Numbered from the stretch's first letter, positions 52,915 to 62,211 are shown. The stretch: 64,000 bases of DNA from Solibacillus sp. FSL K6-1523 (GCF_038005225.1 NZ_JBBOSU010000001.1:2096001-2160000), one strand, 5' to 3'. Notes: generated from the letters alone by a model not told the origin. Translations and numbers: made by a program.

Positions 52915-52983
52915 CAATATAATTTAGGTTCCGTTGCCCTATATCTTAGTTGATGCGACGTATCCTCTAGTAAATAAGAAAGA

Positions 52984-53454
52984 TCAATCTTCAACGACTT
53001 CAATTAAGTCAGTATGTATCGTAACAAAATAGGTTTCTAATAATTCTCTCAACGCATCATTAAGTTTGTAATATTCTTCAGTCGCTTTTTTAATGACATC
53101 ATAAAACTCATCTTCATGAATTTCATCATTTTCTAAGGCAATGTACAAATCCCATATCTTTTTAAAATATTTTCTCTCAATAACTGCATAATCATGAGCA
53201 CCTATTTTCTCAAGCACTCCGATTAATTTATTCAAGTAATGATCTATTCCTATCTCTTGAATATCTTGCCCAAACCATCTAAATAAGCTTTCGTGCCCCC
53301 CACTTTCAAGTTCAGAATAGTAATGATAGACAATTGCTGCTTTATTTAAGATATTATCTTCAGATGTTAAATTATGATCACTTAAAATATCCATAATGGC
53401 GTTTGAGATAGCTATCTTGCTCATTAAATCTTTTCTTTTCATTTTTGGTTTCAT
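52984..53454 (-). CDS. DMP19/DUF4375 family protein
   Basis: The 156-residue soluble protein matches the DMP19/DUF4375 pattern: ...NKAAIVYHYYSELESGGHES, LFRWFGQDIQEIGIDHYLN, ALRELLETYFVTIHTDLIEV. Members include a DNA-mimic protein and many uncharacterised ones; the acidic surface (many Asp/Glu) is in keeping with mimicry, but this is not evidence of it here. TGGAG precedes the ATG. Confidence 0.8.
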   Translation of the reverse strand: MKPKMKRKDLMSKIAISNAIMDILSDHNLTSEDNILNKAAIVYHYYSELESGGHESLFRWFGQDIQEIGIDHYLNKLIGVLEKIGAHDYAVIERKYFKKIWDLYIALENDEIHEDEFYDVIKKATEEYYKLNDALRELLETYFVTIHTDLIEVVED

Positions 53455-53478
53455 AGTATTTTCTCCAATGCTAATCAG

Positions 53479-53745
53479 TTAATTTTTATCTTTAAAAGTT
53501 TTATAGTATTCATTTGCTAAGATAATAAATCCTAATAATACACCTATAACAAATGGGAATCCTAAAAATAACGAATCAATGAACTCATCCCCATATCGCT
53601 TTTCTCCAAAAATAGCAAACCATAATTTAGAATCGCCTGACCAGGAGCTTATTGTAGTTGCATGTATAGCACCTGCTATAAAAATGCTTAGTGTAACTAA
53701 TAATCCACTTAACATGATAAATCCACCAATTAAAATTCTTTTCAA
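53479..53745 (-). CDS. Small two-helix membrane protein
   Basis: The 88-residue protein has two hydrophobic helices (around ILIGGFIMLSGLLVTLSIFI and FLGFPFVIGVLLGFIILAN). The best start is a TTG at 53745 with GAGGGGGG upstream; an earlier frame extension to 53814 overlaps the GNAT gene's end. Family unknown. It lies in a set of small minus-strand genes. Confidence 0.6.
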   Translation of the reverse strand: MKRILIGGFIMLSGLLVTLSIFIAGAIHATTISSWSGDSKLWFAIFGEKRYGDEFIDSLFLGFPFVIGVLLGFIILANEYYKTFKDKN

Positions 53746-53792
53746 TAGGATCCCCCCTCGTTTATTAGATTTATGTTGTATGCTTAATAAAT

Positions 53793-54332
53793 CTATATCG
53801 CACTGCTTTCCCATTCATAATCTAAAACACCATATAATAACGAGTCTCGCCAGCCATCTTTAATTAACAAATCGTCCCGAATTTTACCTTCTTTTATCAT
53901 TCCGACTTTTTCTAAAACTTTTGATGACGCAATATTTCTTGGATCGCAAGTTGCATATATACGGTGAAGTTTAAGGTTTTTGAATCCAAAATCAACTAAT
54001 AAAGTAGCGATTTCTGTTGCGATTCCTTTACCCCAATAATCTGGATTAACAATATAAGCAATCTCTCCAGCACGATTAGTGAAATCTCTAATATTAAACT
54101 CACCAGCACCAATCATTTTTTCCTTATAAATAATTGCAAACACAAATCTTTTCCTTGGTTCTTGCTTTGAATCTTCCAGTACTTGAGTCACAAAATTTTG
54201 TGATTCTTCTACTGTATTGGGTCCCCAAGGCTGGTATTGGCAAACGATTTCTTGAGATGCGTATTTATGAACATCTATCCAATCACTTTGAATAAATTCC
54301 CTTAATACTAACCTTTCATTTGAAAGCACCAT
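53793..54332 (-). CDS. GNAT family N-acetyltransferase (RimJ/RimL type)
   Basis: The 179-residue enzyme matches the ribosomal-protein-type GNAT clan: ERLVLREFIQSDWIDVHKYA at the start, motif A with YIVNPDYWGKGIATEIATLL, CDPRNIASSKVLEKVGM and a C-terminal SLLYGVLDYEW. It should move acetyl from acetyl-CoA to an amine; the substrate is unknown. AAAGGTGGG precedes the ATG at 54332. It is followed by the small membrane-protein gene and preceded by a lipoprotein. Confidence 0.85.
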   Translation of the reverse strand: MVLSNERLVLREFIQSDWIDVHKYASQEIVCQYQPWGPNTVEESQNFVTQVLEDSKQEPRKRFVFAIIYKEKMIGAGEFNIRDFTNRAGEIAYIVNPDYWGKGIATEIATLLVDFGFKNLKLHRIYATCDPRNIASSKVLEKVGMIKEGKIRDDLLIKDGWRDSLLYGVLDYEWESSAI

Positions 54333-54418
54333 TACTGACCCACCTTTATCCATTTTATTTAATATGCTTTTTAAATCGTTGTTGCACTTAAGTTCAAATA
54401 ATTGTATTAGGTTTGTCT

Positions 54419-54868
54419 TCAATTTTTATGTAAAGAACCTCCAATACTAAATTGATTTGCTTCATCAACAGTTTGTAAATAACCGATCATTTGAATATGT
54501 GGATTGTTTGTTCCGAGTAACTCTTTATCTCCCATACCTTCAAATGGCGTAAATACATGTAATACTATATTTTCCCCTGGTTCAATATTTAATTTGTTTC
54601 CGCTTGCCTGAACTTTATAAACGTTTCCTTTATATGAATTTTCACCTTGTTTTATTGGGAAGGAAATAAAAACATTATTTTGTTTTATCACATAGTCACT
54701 ATCATTAAGCAATTTTATAGAATAGGATATTCCATTTTCAGAGGTTTCCTGTTCAATTAGTTCTAGCTTGATTTTTTCCATATCTTCAACAGTAATTTGC
54801 TTTTCACTTTCACATGCTGCTAATAATATGAAAACGAATAAAGCGGATAATAATAATTTAAGTTTCAA
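54419..54868 (-). CDS. Hypothetical lipoprotein
   Basis: The 149-residue protein has a signal peptide ending in LAAC (Cys19), so it is lipid-anchored outside the membrane. The mature part is a short beta-rich domain (ENGISYSIKLLNDSDYVIKQ ... NIEPGENIVLHVFTPFEGMG), reminiscent of small immunoglobulin-like folds. The start is a TTG with GGGGAAAG upstream. No function can be assigned. Confidence 0.7.
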   Translation of the reverse strand: MKLKLLLSALFVFILLAACESEKQITVEDMEKIKLELIEQETSENGISYSIKLLNDSDYVIKQNNVFISFPIKQGENSYKGNVYKVQASGNKLNIEPGENIVLHVFTPFEGMGDKELLGTNNPHIQMIGYLQTVDEANQFSIGGSLHKN

Positions 54869-55435
54869 AGGTCTTTCCCCACTTTCAATTTTGTTTTTGA
54901 GGCTGTAAAAGGTCCACTTTTTCAGTTCTATGTATCCCCCCTCATTTATACAATTTATTACATAAATTATATAACATTGGATTTTCTACTTCAATAATTA
55001 GCGAAAGAAGGTGTTTTTTATGCCGAAACAACCTTAAATAATGGTTTATTTAAATAAATTAGCATCGTGATTGCTACGTAAGAAGACTAGCCTTTTGCTA
55101 ATTCCCCCATTCAAATCAAGCTAAAAACAATTAAAAAACACGTTATTTTGAACGGTTTTATTCCTTTTTTATGCAGCAAAAAATGGTTGGACCTTTTAAA
55201 TTGCGCTGCTTATTTTTTCTAACACTTGGTTTAACAATGATTCAAAAAAAGTTATGCATTTTTTGAATCAATTTAGTACGATCCGTCCAAATCGACATAC
55301 GACTTAAATATAAATAAGTGAAATACGGCCATTTTTGCCCCCAATAGCACTTATTTTTAAATAAGTAGTATATGAAATCCGCCAAATCACGAATAACCGA
55401 AAAAATATGTAAGACAAAATTATTTACACACGCAT
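54869..55435. other. Intergenic stretch up to the tnpB element
   Basis: A minus-strand frame overlapping 55242-55511 contains FIYYLFKNKCYWGQKWPYFT but starts inside the mobile-element end and has no ribosome site. I see no supported gene; it may be a worn transposase or membrane-protein piece. Confidence 0.4.
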
Positions 55436-55443
55436 TTGAACTA

Positions 55444-55507
55444 CTCCCACCTACGCTATCGCTTAGAGGAGGGAGATTCTTGGCTAAAATCTCGATTAGA
55501 TGGAGAT
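55444..55507 (-). ncRNA. Predicted omega-RNA 3' end and right-end hairpin
   Basis: In IS605 elements the guide RNA of TnpB overlaps the tnpB 3' end and the element's right end, and the sequence just outside acts as the guide. The hairpin with AAGCGATAGCGTAGGTGGGA and the TTCAA edge fit this; the guide would be the roughly 16-20 nt at 55416-55436 on the minus strand. The 5' extent of the RNA is not determined. Confidence 0.5.
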
Positions 55508-56668
55508 TCACCGAGCTAACCCCGTAGTCCCTACGGTTTGAAGCCTTAATGCTTCTTGTAGAATATTGATGCTTGCGTTAAGATCTCGGTCATGTTGCGT
55601 ATGACAGTTTGGACACGTCCATGTGCGGATGGCGAGATTCTTCACGTCTTTATGTTGATAGCCGCAATGTGAACAAAGCTGGCTAGAGGCAAATGTTTTA
55701 CCTACTCGAATAACTTGTTTACCGTACCACCTTGCTTTGTACTCGAGCATATGCGCGAATTCTGACCAGCTCGCATCACTAATCGCTTTGGCAAGTAGGT
55801 GATTCTTTTGCATCTTACTGACACGCAAATCTTCTATTCCAATGATGTCGTGGTTTTTGACAATTTCAGTGGAAATTTTGTGTAAGTAGTCATGCCGTGC
55901 ATTGCGGATTTTCTCGTGAATTTTTGCTACTTTTATGCGTTGTTTTTGATAGTTTTTCGCTTCATCTAGTGGACAGTTTCGTTTGATTGCCCACTCTTTT
56001 TTACAGGCTAAAATGTGTTGTTCTTCTGCTAATTTTGCCTCTAGCTTACGGAATAACTGCGGGTTGGCATAGGTTGTACCGTCAGATAATTTCGCGAATT
56101 CTTTGAGACCAAGATCAATGCCTACGTTTTTCATTGTTTTTGGGTAGGCTTGGACGTCCGTTTCAGCTAAAACTGCGATGAAATACTTGCCTGTAGGGTT
56201 TCTTCTAATGGTTACGCTCATGATTTTTCCTGTAATTTCTTTGGATTTTGCGAATTTCACATGACCTAGTTTCGGGAGTTGAATGAGGTTGGCAATTATT
56301 TTGATATTTTCATTCGTCATTTTTGTCGTATAGCTTTGTGTGGGGTTTTTCTTCGATTTAAAACGCGGTGCTTCGTTTTGTTGTTTGAAAAAACGGTCAT
56401 AGCTATCCGCTAAATATCGTACCGTTGTTTGAAGGGCTATGCTATCTACTTCTTTTAGCCAGCTTGTTTCCTCTTGTTGTTTTAACATTGGTAGCATCGC
56501 GGAGCATTTTGCATACGACAAGCCTTTACCTGTTTCCTTGTATGTGGCTTGCCACTCAGCTAGACAATGGTTGAAAATATAGCGACAACAGCCGATTGTT
56601 TTATTGATTAGCATCGTCTGTTCTTTTGTCGGATAGAGTCGGAATTTATACGCTTTATAGGTCACCAA
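55508..56668 (-). CDS. tnpB: TnpB RNA-guided nuclease (IS605 OrfB)
   Basis: The 386-residue protein has the N-terminal TnpB helices ([20 protein letters not shown]), then the RuvC nuclease split as [14 protein letters not shown] (first Asp), [10 protein letters not shown] (Glu) and [11 protein letters not shown] (last Asp), with a Cys4 zinc finger (CSHC ... CPNC) between the last two. All catalytic residues are present, so it may be active. I use the TTG at 56668, preceded by GGAGGTG, rather than a frame opening at 56719. TnpB cleaves DNA matching its omega-RNA guide and helps retain the element. Confidence 0.93.
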   Translation of the reverse strand: MVTYKAYKFRLYPTKEQTMLINKTIGCCRYIFNHCLAEWQATYKETGKGLSYAKCSAMLPMLKQQEETSWLKEVDSIALQTTVRYLADSYDRFFKQQNEAPRFKSKKNPTQSYTTKMTNENIKIIANLIQLPKLGHVKFAKSKEITGKIMSVTIRRNPTGKYFIAVLAETDVQAYPKTMKNVGIDLGLKEFAKLSDGTTYANPQLFRKLEAKLAEEQHILACKKEWAIKRNCPLDEAKNYQKQRIKVAKIHEKIRNARHDYLHKISTEIVKNHDIIGIEDLRVSKMQKNHLLAKAISDASWSEFAHMLEYKARWYGKQVIRVGKTFASSQLCSHCGYQHKDVKNLAIRTWTCPNCHTQHDRDLNASINILQEALRLQTVGTTGLAR

Positions 56669-56736
56669 GTGGATCACCTCCCTTTCTTTTATTCTACCAA
56701 ACAGAATATACGTTCGCAAGTTTGAAAAGGAATTTT

Positions 56737-56819
56737 AGGCTACCGCCTACCGACATTCATCTCCCACTTACTCATTGGGTTAAACTCTACAGATTCCTTG
56801 AAGTAGGAGTCTTCTGTCG
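56737..56819 (-). other. Left-end hairpin shared with the ORF-less element
   Basis: Minus strand: CCGACAGAAGACTCCTACTT ... AAGTGGGAGATGAATGTCGG (56749-56819), then GGCGGTAGCC. The outer stem and the GAAGA/ATGAA internal loop match the copy at 50517, while the inner stem differs by compensating changes. It lies in the tnpB 5' leader. Confidence 0.8.
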
Positions 56820-57032
56820 GATAATGATAAAATTTGCTCCACGCTTGTAACGACGGCATTTTTGAGGGGTGAATGAAAAAGTCGATTCATTTTCTTTACG
56901 TATTAATGGCCATTTTCCACAGAAGAAAATTAAGTTTTTGCTCAAAATAACAGTGTTTTTAATCTGAAATGTAATGCTTTTGAACAGAAATACCTCAGAT
57001 GTTTTGGTGTGAAGATGAAAGATTGAAATTAT

Positions 57033-57560
57033 TTAATAGTGTATTTTTATATTTCTATCTAGATTTTTAATCGCCAACATGGACTGATCCTGAATGATTC
57101 CTGTCTCTACAAAACCAAATGAAGCGTATAATGCTTTAGCTATTACATTATTTGTATGATAAAAGAGGGCTACATATTTTGCTTCCCCATGTGGCGCAGT
57201 TTCAATATCCATTAACATTTTTTCAAAAGCAAGTTTTCCAAAGCCCTTCCCCTGATACTCTTTTCCAATCATAATGTGCCAAATAAAATAGCACTTTTCC
57301 TCGTAAAAAGTTTCATTTTTAAATGATTCATGATCGAGTGTATCGTAAATATACATCAAAAATCCGACTACAACTTCATCGTTATAAATGGCAATAGGAG
57401 TTGCTGGTATCCCGTCTGCATTCATCATATGAGCGTCTGCAAAGCTTCTAAGGTTAGTCGTTTCTAGAAAGTCTTTCTGATCTTCACCAACTTCAAGTGC
57501 AATTATTTCATCAATGTTATCACCGGTGATTTTTCGTAATTCAAGCATTTTTGTATTCAT
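57033..57560 (-). CDS. GNAT family N-acetyltransferase
   Basis: The 175-residue enzyme has the GNAT core: ITGDNIDEIIALEVGEDQKD at the start, then VVGFLMYIYDTLDH and the acetyl-CoA loop MIGKEYQGKGFGKLAFEKML with the Q/RxxGxG motif, and LYHTNNVIAKALYASFGFVE near the end. The pattern resembles SpeG/BltD-like spermine or diamine acetyltransferases. AAAGGGG precedes the ATG. Substrate unproven. Confidence 0.85.
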   Translation of the reverse strand: MNTKMLELRKITGDNIDEIIALEVGEDQKDFLETTNLRSFADAHMMNADGIPATPIAIYNDEVVVGFLMYIYDTLDHESFKNETFYEEKCYFIWHIMIGKEYQGKGFGKLAFEKMLMDIETAPHGEAKYVALFYHTNNVIAKALYASFGFVETGIIQDQSMLAIKNLDRNIKIHY

Positions 57561-57671
57561 AATGCGGCCCCTTTCAACTAGTCACTCCCGTGCTAAACTC
57601 CCATATGATTTTTATTTAGTTCCATGCTGGGTGGTAAATATCCGAATCACCTATCTAGAAATCAGCAGTAA

Positions 57672-58637
57672 TCAATTTAATTTCAATAAAATTTTCCCAA
57701 GATGTTGTCGTTTTTCAAAATACTGATGCGCTTCTATTATATTTTCTAAATTAAATATTTGATCAATATGGAGTTGTAGTGTTTGGTTTGCAAATTGAGC
57801 GATCATTTTTTCGGCAAATGGACGAATAAATTCAGGCTTCAGTTTACGTGTCGTTCCTAAGCTAAACCCTTTAATGGACCGACAACTACTATGCACATCA
57901 TTTGTAGAAAAGTTCCCTTTTTCTCCACTACTATTGCCAAGCTGAACGAGCGTGCCAAAAGGTGCTAAACAACGTAAGCTATCTACGGTAATATTTCCAG
58001 CAATTGAATCAAAAATGACTGTTGCACCATTAGCATTTGTAGCCTCAAGCGTTGTACCCACAAAATCTCCATATGTACATACAACATCTGCACCTAATGA
58101 TTTCACATAGTTTATTTTGTTACGTGAACCTACTGTAGCGATAATTTTCTGACATTGAAGCTGTTTGCAAAGTTGGACAAGCATCGAGCCTACACCGCCT
58201 GCTGCACTATGAATAATCACCGTATCCTCTTTACTGACATTCCCAATAGCATTAACTAAGATTTCAGCTAAAAAGCTCACAGTAGGTATTGAAGCAGCCT
58301 GCTCAAATGAAAGGGTATTAGGAATTTTATAGGTCAAGCTTTCATGAGCGACAGCCAATTCTGCATAACTACCGTTTCTAGGAAATGCAATGACTCGATC
58401 CCCAACCTTAAATTTACTTGAGCAACTTTCGATTACTGTACCGGCTAAATCAAGACCAAGTGTTATTGGAAATGCCCCTTTTGCCTTAGCACCTGTTCGA
58501 TTTTTAATATCTGCATAATTAATACTCGTATAAGCCCCTTTAATTAGCACTTCTCCACTAGATAAGTTTGGTATGTTTGTTTCATATAGTTGTAAAACAT
58601 CGGCTGAACCAAATTCAAATTGTTGAATAATTTTCAA
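57672..58637 (-). CDS. Quinone oxidoreductase-type zinc-free MDR protein
   Basis: The 321-residue MDR enzyme has the NADPH:quinone reductase pattern: ADIKNRTG and PITLGLDLAGTVIESCSSKF, the nucleotide-binding AAGGVGSMLVQLCKQLQ, then SNSSG-like tail. The zinc cysteines of alcohol dehydrogenases are absent. It probably reduces quinones or enones with NADPH in the cytoplasm. The TTG start at 58637 follows AGGAGGG; the frame upstream to 58718 lacks a ribosome site. Confidence 0.88.
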   Translation of the reverse strand: MKIIQQFEFGSADVLQLYETNIPNLSSGEVLIKGAYTSINYADIKNRTGAKAKGAFPITLGLDLAGTVIESCSSKFKVGDRVIAFPRNGSYAELAVAHESLTYKIPNTLSFEQAASIPTVSFLAEILVNAIGNVSKEDTVIIHSAAGGVGSMLVQLCKQLQCQKIIATVGSRNKINYVKSLGADVVCTYGDFVGTTLEATNANGATVIFDSIAGNITVDSLRCLAPFGTLVQLGNSSGEKGNFSTNDVHSSCRSIKGFSLGTTRKLKPEFIRPFAEKMIAQFANQTLQLHIDQIFNLENIIEAHQYFEKRQHLGKILLKLN

Positions 58638-58783
58638 TTTATCCCTCCTGTTAACAGATGGTTGGTAGTATTCATAATATACCAAAAATAAGCAATTAGA
58701 GTAAACATCACAATACATAATTACTGTTGCTAAAAATGACTTTCATGGTCGTGCATAAAAATTTTCTGAATGACATTCAAACA

Positions 58784-58827
58784 AAAAGCCATGGAATGTT
58801 GATCATTAAACAACACTCATGGCTTTT
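58784..58827. terminator. Terminator
   Basis: AAAAGCCATG / CATGGCTTTT, with a loop of about 24 nt, lies between the MDR and TVP38 genes. Confidence 0.65.
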
Positions 58828-58945
58828 AGGCTAATTATATATCATTTGTTAATAATTAGAGATTGGTTCCGCGTAGTAGTTTAATCGCCAAGGATTTTAA
58901 ACGGATACACATTTGGCTAGCTATGCATGTACAAGTTTTGTTTAA

Positions 58946-59482
58946 TTAAGCAGTAAATCGCCGTTTCAACTTCCGCCCTATCAAAACTAACAGCAGCAAA
59001 TACGTACCGACTAAAAGCATCGTGCTCCACCCGTTGTCTTCAAATTGCTGGCCAGCCATTGTAAATGCGACCATTGTTGGGAGTTTGCCAATAACTGTGG
59101 CGAAAGTAAATGCCCAAACAGACATAGATGTGACGCCTGCAATCGCATTTAACGCTGCTGAAGGCATGATGGGAATAAGGCGACCGATTAAAATGGCCAA
59201 AAATGCGTTGCGATCCAACATTGTAAAAAAGCCGTCCAACCGCGCATATACCGCGACCTTATTTCTTGCCCAGCGTGCTAAAATCGTTCGACTTAAATAA
59301 AACATGCCGATACAGCCGACTGTTGTGCCACCAAGGCTTATGAATAATGCGAGCCAAAACGGTTTATTGGTTGCAATGTACCCGACAATTAATGGAATGG
59401 GCATCGCTGGTACAAACGCTAATCCCACCATAATTAAAAAACTGAACCAAACACTCGCACTGCTTGTCTCCACCCAATTCAT
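58946..59482 (-). CDS. TVP38/TMEM64 (DedA-like, VTT domain) membrane protein
   Basis: The 178-residue protein has the VTT-type pattern AMPIPLIVGYIATNKPFW ... GGTTVGCIGMFYLSRTILAR and GRLIPIMPSAALNAIAGVTS, with about five hydrophobic helices. VTT proteins are lipid scramblase/flippase-like; bacterial members support envelope homeostasis. The ATG at 59482 follows AGAGGTG. A terminator separates it from the cotransporter gene. Confidence 0.87.
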   Translation of the reverse strand: MNWVETSSASVWFSFLIMVGLAFVPAMPIPLIVGYIATNKPFWLALFISLGGTTVGCIGMFYLSRTILARWARNKVAVYARLDGFFTMLDRNAFLAILIGRLIPIMPSAALNAIAGVTSMSVWAFTFATVIGKLPTMVAFTMAGQQFEDNGWSTMLLVGTYLLLLVLIGRKLKRRFTA

Positions 59483-59522
59483 ATAATATTTCACCTCTTT
59501 TATAGACTATTTCCTTTAATAG

Positions 59523-59565
59523 AAAAAAAGCGAAAACCCTGCAAATGTATGGGTTTTCGCCTTTT
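59523..59565. terminator. Terminator of the Na/Pi cotransporter gene
   Basis: GCGAAAACCC / GGGTTTTCGC with a 10-nt loop and T-rich ends lies just after the cotransporter stop codon. Confidence 0.85.
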
Positions 59566-59566
59566 A

Positions 59567-61186
59567 TTATTTCACTGTATCTACAATGTTTTTCGCGTGA
59601 TCGCCAATTCGTTCTAAATTACTAATAATGTCCGCAAAAACAATGCCTGCTGAACCAGAGCAAATGCCTTCGTTTAGACGGTAAATATGCATTTTTCGCA
59701 ATTTACGTTCCATCACATCAATTTCGTTTTCTCGTGCATACACTTCTTTTGCAAGTGCTGGATCATTTTTTTCAAGTGCTTGTAAGGCAGTGCGCACAGT
59801 TTCCATTGTAAATTCATACATTTCGACTAACTCTGCCTGCGCTTCTTTACTTAGTTTTACTTTATTTGCATCGCGGTATTGTAAAAACTCCACAATATTT
59901 TCTACATGGTCACCGATACGCTCGATATCACGAATATTATCAAATAAATTATGATGTAAATTCGATTCTGTGCGTGATAATGCTTGTTTCGATAGCTTCA
60001 CTAAATAGTCCGTTGATTTACGGTCTAAGTTATTGATCGCTTCTTCTAACTGCTCAACATTACCTATCGCTTTTGTATCGCCAGTTTGTAAATAATGTAG
60101 GGCTTCTTCCATGCCTTGTACACTATAAGAACCCATATGCAATACTTCCATTTTTGCCTGACCTAGAGCAAGAGCTGGTGATTGGGTAATTAAATTTTCA
60201 TCTAAATATTTTGGCTTCTGCTCAATTGTAGAATCCTCACCTGGAATAAGTTTCGTCACGATCCATGCGAGTGCACCAATAAATGGTAAGTGGATTAATG
60301 TGTTCACCACGTTAAAAGTACCATGAGCAAACGCAATTTGCATTTTACTTTCTAGGTTTAAAACACCCGTAATCCATTCCACATAGGCTGTGAACGGAAA
60401 TAATAAAAGCATAAATATAACCGAACCAATGATGTTAAATAACACATGTGTTGCTGCGGCACGACGAGCTGCTACAGAAGCACCTAATGAAGCTAAAATC
60501 GCAGTAATCGTCGTTCCGATATTGTCACCGAATAAAACAGGTAGTGCCCCTTGTAAAGGTATTAAACCTTCTGCATAAAGTCCTTGTAAAATTCCGACAG
60601 TCGCAGAAGAAGATTGTACAATAAGTGTAAATATTGTACCAACAACAAGACCTAAAACTGGGATATCACTCATTTGTACTGTTAACTCTAAAAATGGTTG
60701 CCAGTCACGTAATGGTTTCATCCCACCACTCATCATTTCTAACCCGATGAATAGTCCAGCAAATCCGAATAAGATTTGTCCGATATTTTGGATTGTACTT
60801 TTCTTAAAGAAGAATAAGAAGATCGCTCCCAATGCCATAATTGGGTATGCATATTCACCTACATCAATCCCGATAATAAATGCGGTTACCGTTGTACCAA
60901 TATTGGCACCCATAATAACACCGATTGCTTGTCTTAACGTCATAAAGCCCGCACTTACTAGTCCAACAGTAATAACCGTCGTCCCCGAGCTTGACTGAAT
61001 TAAAACTGTTACCATCATCCCGACAAGTACGCCCATAAATGGATTTGTCGTGAACTTATCTAATATATCTCGTAGTCGATCTCCGGCTGCTTTTTGTAAG
61101 CCATCTCCCATATACTTAATGGCAAATAAGAAAAGCCCTAAACCGCCTAAAAATTGAAATATCATCTCTTGAAAATTAATCTCCAT
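59567..61186 (-). CDS. Na/Pi cotransporter family protein with PhoU domain
   Basis: The 539-residue protein has two Na_Pi_cotrans repeats (QSSSGTTVITVGLVSAGFMT and QSSSATVGILQGLYAEGLIP, the QSSS motifs being the ion-binding loops) followed by a PhoU-like helical domain (about 340-535). NptA-like proteins move phosphate with sodium, though PhoU-bearing members have also been tied to c-di-AMP or phosphate control. The ATG at 61186 follows AAAGGTAG. The 21-bp array lies upstream. Confidence 0.9.
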   Translation of the reverse strand: MEINFQEMIFQFLGGLGLFLFAIKYMGDGLQKAAGDRLRDILDKFTTNPFMGVLVGMMVTVLIQSSSGTTVITVGLVSAGFMTLRQAIGVIMGANIGTTVTAFIIGIDVGEYAYPIMALGAIFLFFFKKSTIQNIGQILFGFAGLFIGLEMMSGGMKPLRDWQPFLELTVQMSDIPVLGLVVGTIFTLIVQSSSATVGILQGLYAEGLIPLQGALPVLFGDNIGTTITAILASLGASVAARRAAATHVLFNIIGSVIFMLLLFPFTAYVEWITGVLNLESKMQIAFAHGTFNVVNTLIHLPFIGALAWIVTKLIPGEDSTIEQKPKYLDENLITQSPALALGQAKMEVLHMGSYSVQGMEEALHYLQTGDTKAIGNVEQLEEAINNLDRKSTDYLVKLSKQALSRTESNLHHNLFDNIRDIERIGDHVENIVEFLQYRDANKVKLSKEAQAELVEMYEFTMETVRTALQALEKNDPALAKEVYARENEIDVMERKLRKMHIYRLNEGICSGSAGIVFADIISNLERIGDHAKNIVDTVK

Positions 61187-61317
61187 AGTCAACTACCTTT
61201 CAACATTATGTGCCTTATTATTATCATTCGCTTCTATAGAAATGTAAACAGTATTTACAATCTCTTAACATTATATTAACAATGGAAGCGAATACTTTAA
61301 ATAAATGTCATATTGAG

Positions 61318-61378
61318 GTGGATAGATTTCAAAATGTAGTGGTTAGAATCTCAAATATGGTGGATAGCATAATCCCTT
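61318..61378. repeat. 21-bp period array (two full units plus a partial)
   Basis: GTGGATAGATTTCAAAATGTA (61318), GTGGTTAGAATCTCAAATATG (61339) and the partial unit GTGGATAGCATAATCCC (61360) begin with GTGG(A/T)TAG at 21-bp spacing. Confidence 0.6.
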
Positions 61379-61392
61379 TTCCTGAGTGAAAC

Positions 61393-61441
61393 CAAAAAAT
61401 CCCCCGAAAAGGCTCGTTAAATGGCGAACAATTTCGAGGGT
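61393..61441 (-). terminator. Terminator of the cyclophilin gene
   Basis: On the minus strand CCCTCGAAA pairs with TTTCGGGGG (one wobble) around a loop, followed by ATTTTTTGG. Confidence 0.7.
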
Positions 61442-61446
61442 GTCAA

Positions 61447-62112
61447 TTACTTTACAACTGGAGCAGGATAGTCAAAGCCTTTTGTGTCGACTTTAACTTT
61501 CTTCATTTGTTGATCTTGTAACGGTTTATCTGCTGCATCTCTTTCAGCATTAACAATGTTGTCCACTGTTTCGATGCCTTCGATTACTTTACCAAAAGCA
61601 GCGTAGTCTTCATCTAAATGAGGCGAGTTTTCTGCCATAATGAAAAATTGTGAGCCAGCTGAATCTGGATCCATCGAACGTGCCATTGAAATGACTCCAC
61701 GCTCATGTGTTAAGTTATTTTCAAAGTTATTTGAAGTAAATTCACCTGCAATGCTATGACCTGGGCCACCAGTACCATTGCCTAGTGGGTCTCCACCTTG
61801 AATCATAAAGCCTGGGATGACACGGTGGAAAATAAGTCCATCATAAAAACCATCCTGTGCTAATGAAATGAAGTTTGCTACGGTATTCGGTGCAATTTTA
61901 GGATCTAATTCCACAACGATTTTCTCGTCATTCGCCATTGTAATTGTAACAATTGGATTTTCCTTAACATTTGCTGCGTAATCCTTTTGTTCAGTAGGTT
62001 CTTTTGCTGTGTCTTCTACTTCCTCTTTTTCCTTTTTATCGCCACAAGCTGATAAAACGAATAAAATGGCCATTAAGCTAAGGACAAGTAATCCTTTTTT
62101 TTGACTAAACAT
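61447..62112 (-). CDS. Lipoprotein cyclophilin-type peptidyl-prolyl isomerase
   Basis: The 221-residue protein has a signal peptide with lipobox LSAC (Cys23), an acidic linker, and a cyclophilin domain with FHRVIPGFMIQGGDPLGNGT, GVISMARSMDPDSAGSQFFI and DYAAFGKVIEGIE. It isomerises proline bonds during folding of exported proteins at the outer membrane face. The catalytic Arg in FHRVIPGFM is present. Length and layout match other Bacillales lipid-anchored cyclophilins. Confidence 0.93.
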   Translation of the reverse strand: MFSQKKGLLVLSLMAILFVLSACGDKKEKEEVEDTAKEPTEQKDYAANVKENPIVTITMANDEKIVVELDPKIAPNTVANFISLAQDGFYDGLIFHRVIPGFMIQGGDPLGNGTGGPGHSIAGEFTSNNFENNLTHERGVISMARSMDPDSAGSQFFIMAENSPHLDEDYAAFGKVIEGIETVDNIVNAERDAADKPLQDQQMKKVKVDTKGFDYPAPVVK

Positions 62113-62211
62113 GTCGTTCCAACTCCTCTATGTAATTTCTTTACTCACTTATAGTATCAGATTCGACAAAGGTTTTCGCTGTTAAACGTCCAAAATGATA
62201 AAAAAGTGAAC

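Larger units (their letters stand above)
55436..56835 (-). mobile_element. IS200/IS605-type element carrying only tnpB
   Basis: The right end is the hairpin CTCCC-acc ... GGT-GGGAG (55444-55475) bordered by TTCAA on the minus strand; the left end is a hairpin near 56749-56819 with GGCTACCGCC. Only the tnpB gene is inside; no tnpA transposase is present, as in IS1341-like elements. The boundaries are estimates from the hairpins. Confidence 0.75.

Noticed and set aside
55242-55511. Minus-strand 89-codon frame beside the tnpB element
   Set aside because: It starts inside the element's right end and has no ribosome binding site; some piece may be a worn transposase but I cannot support it.
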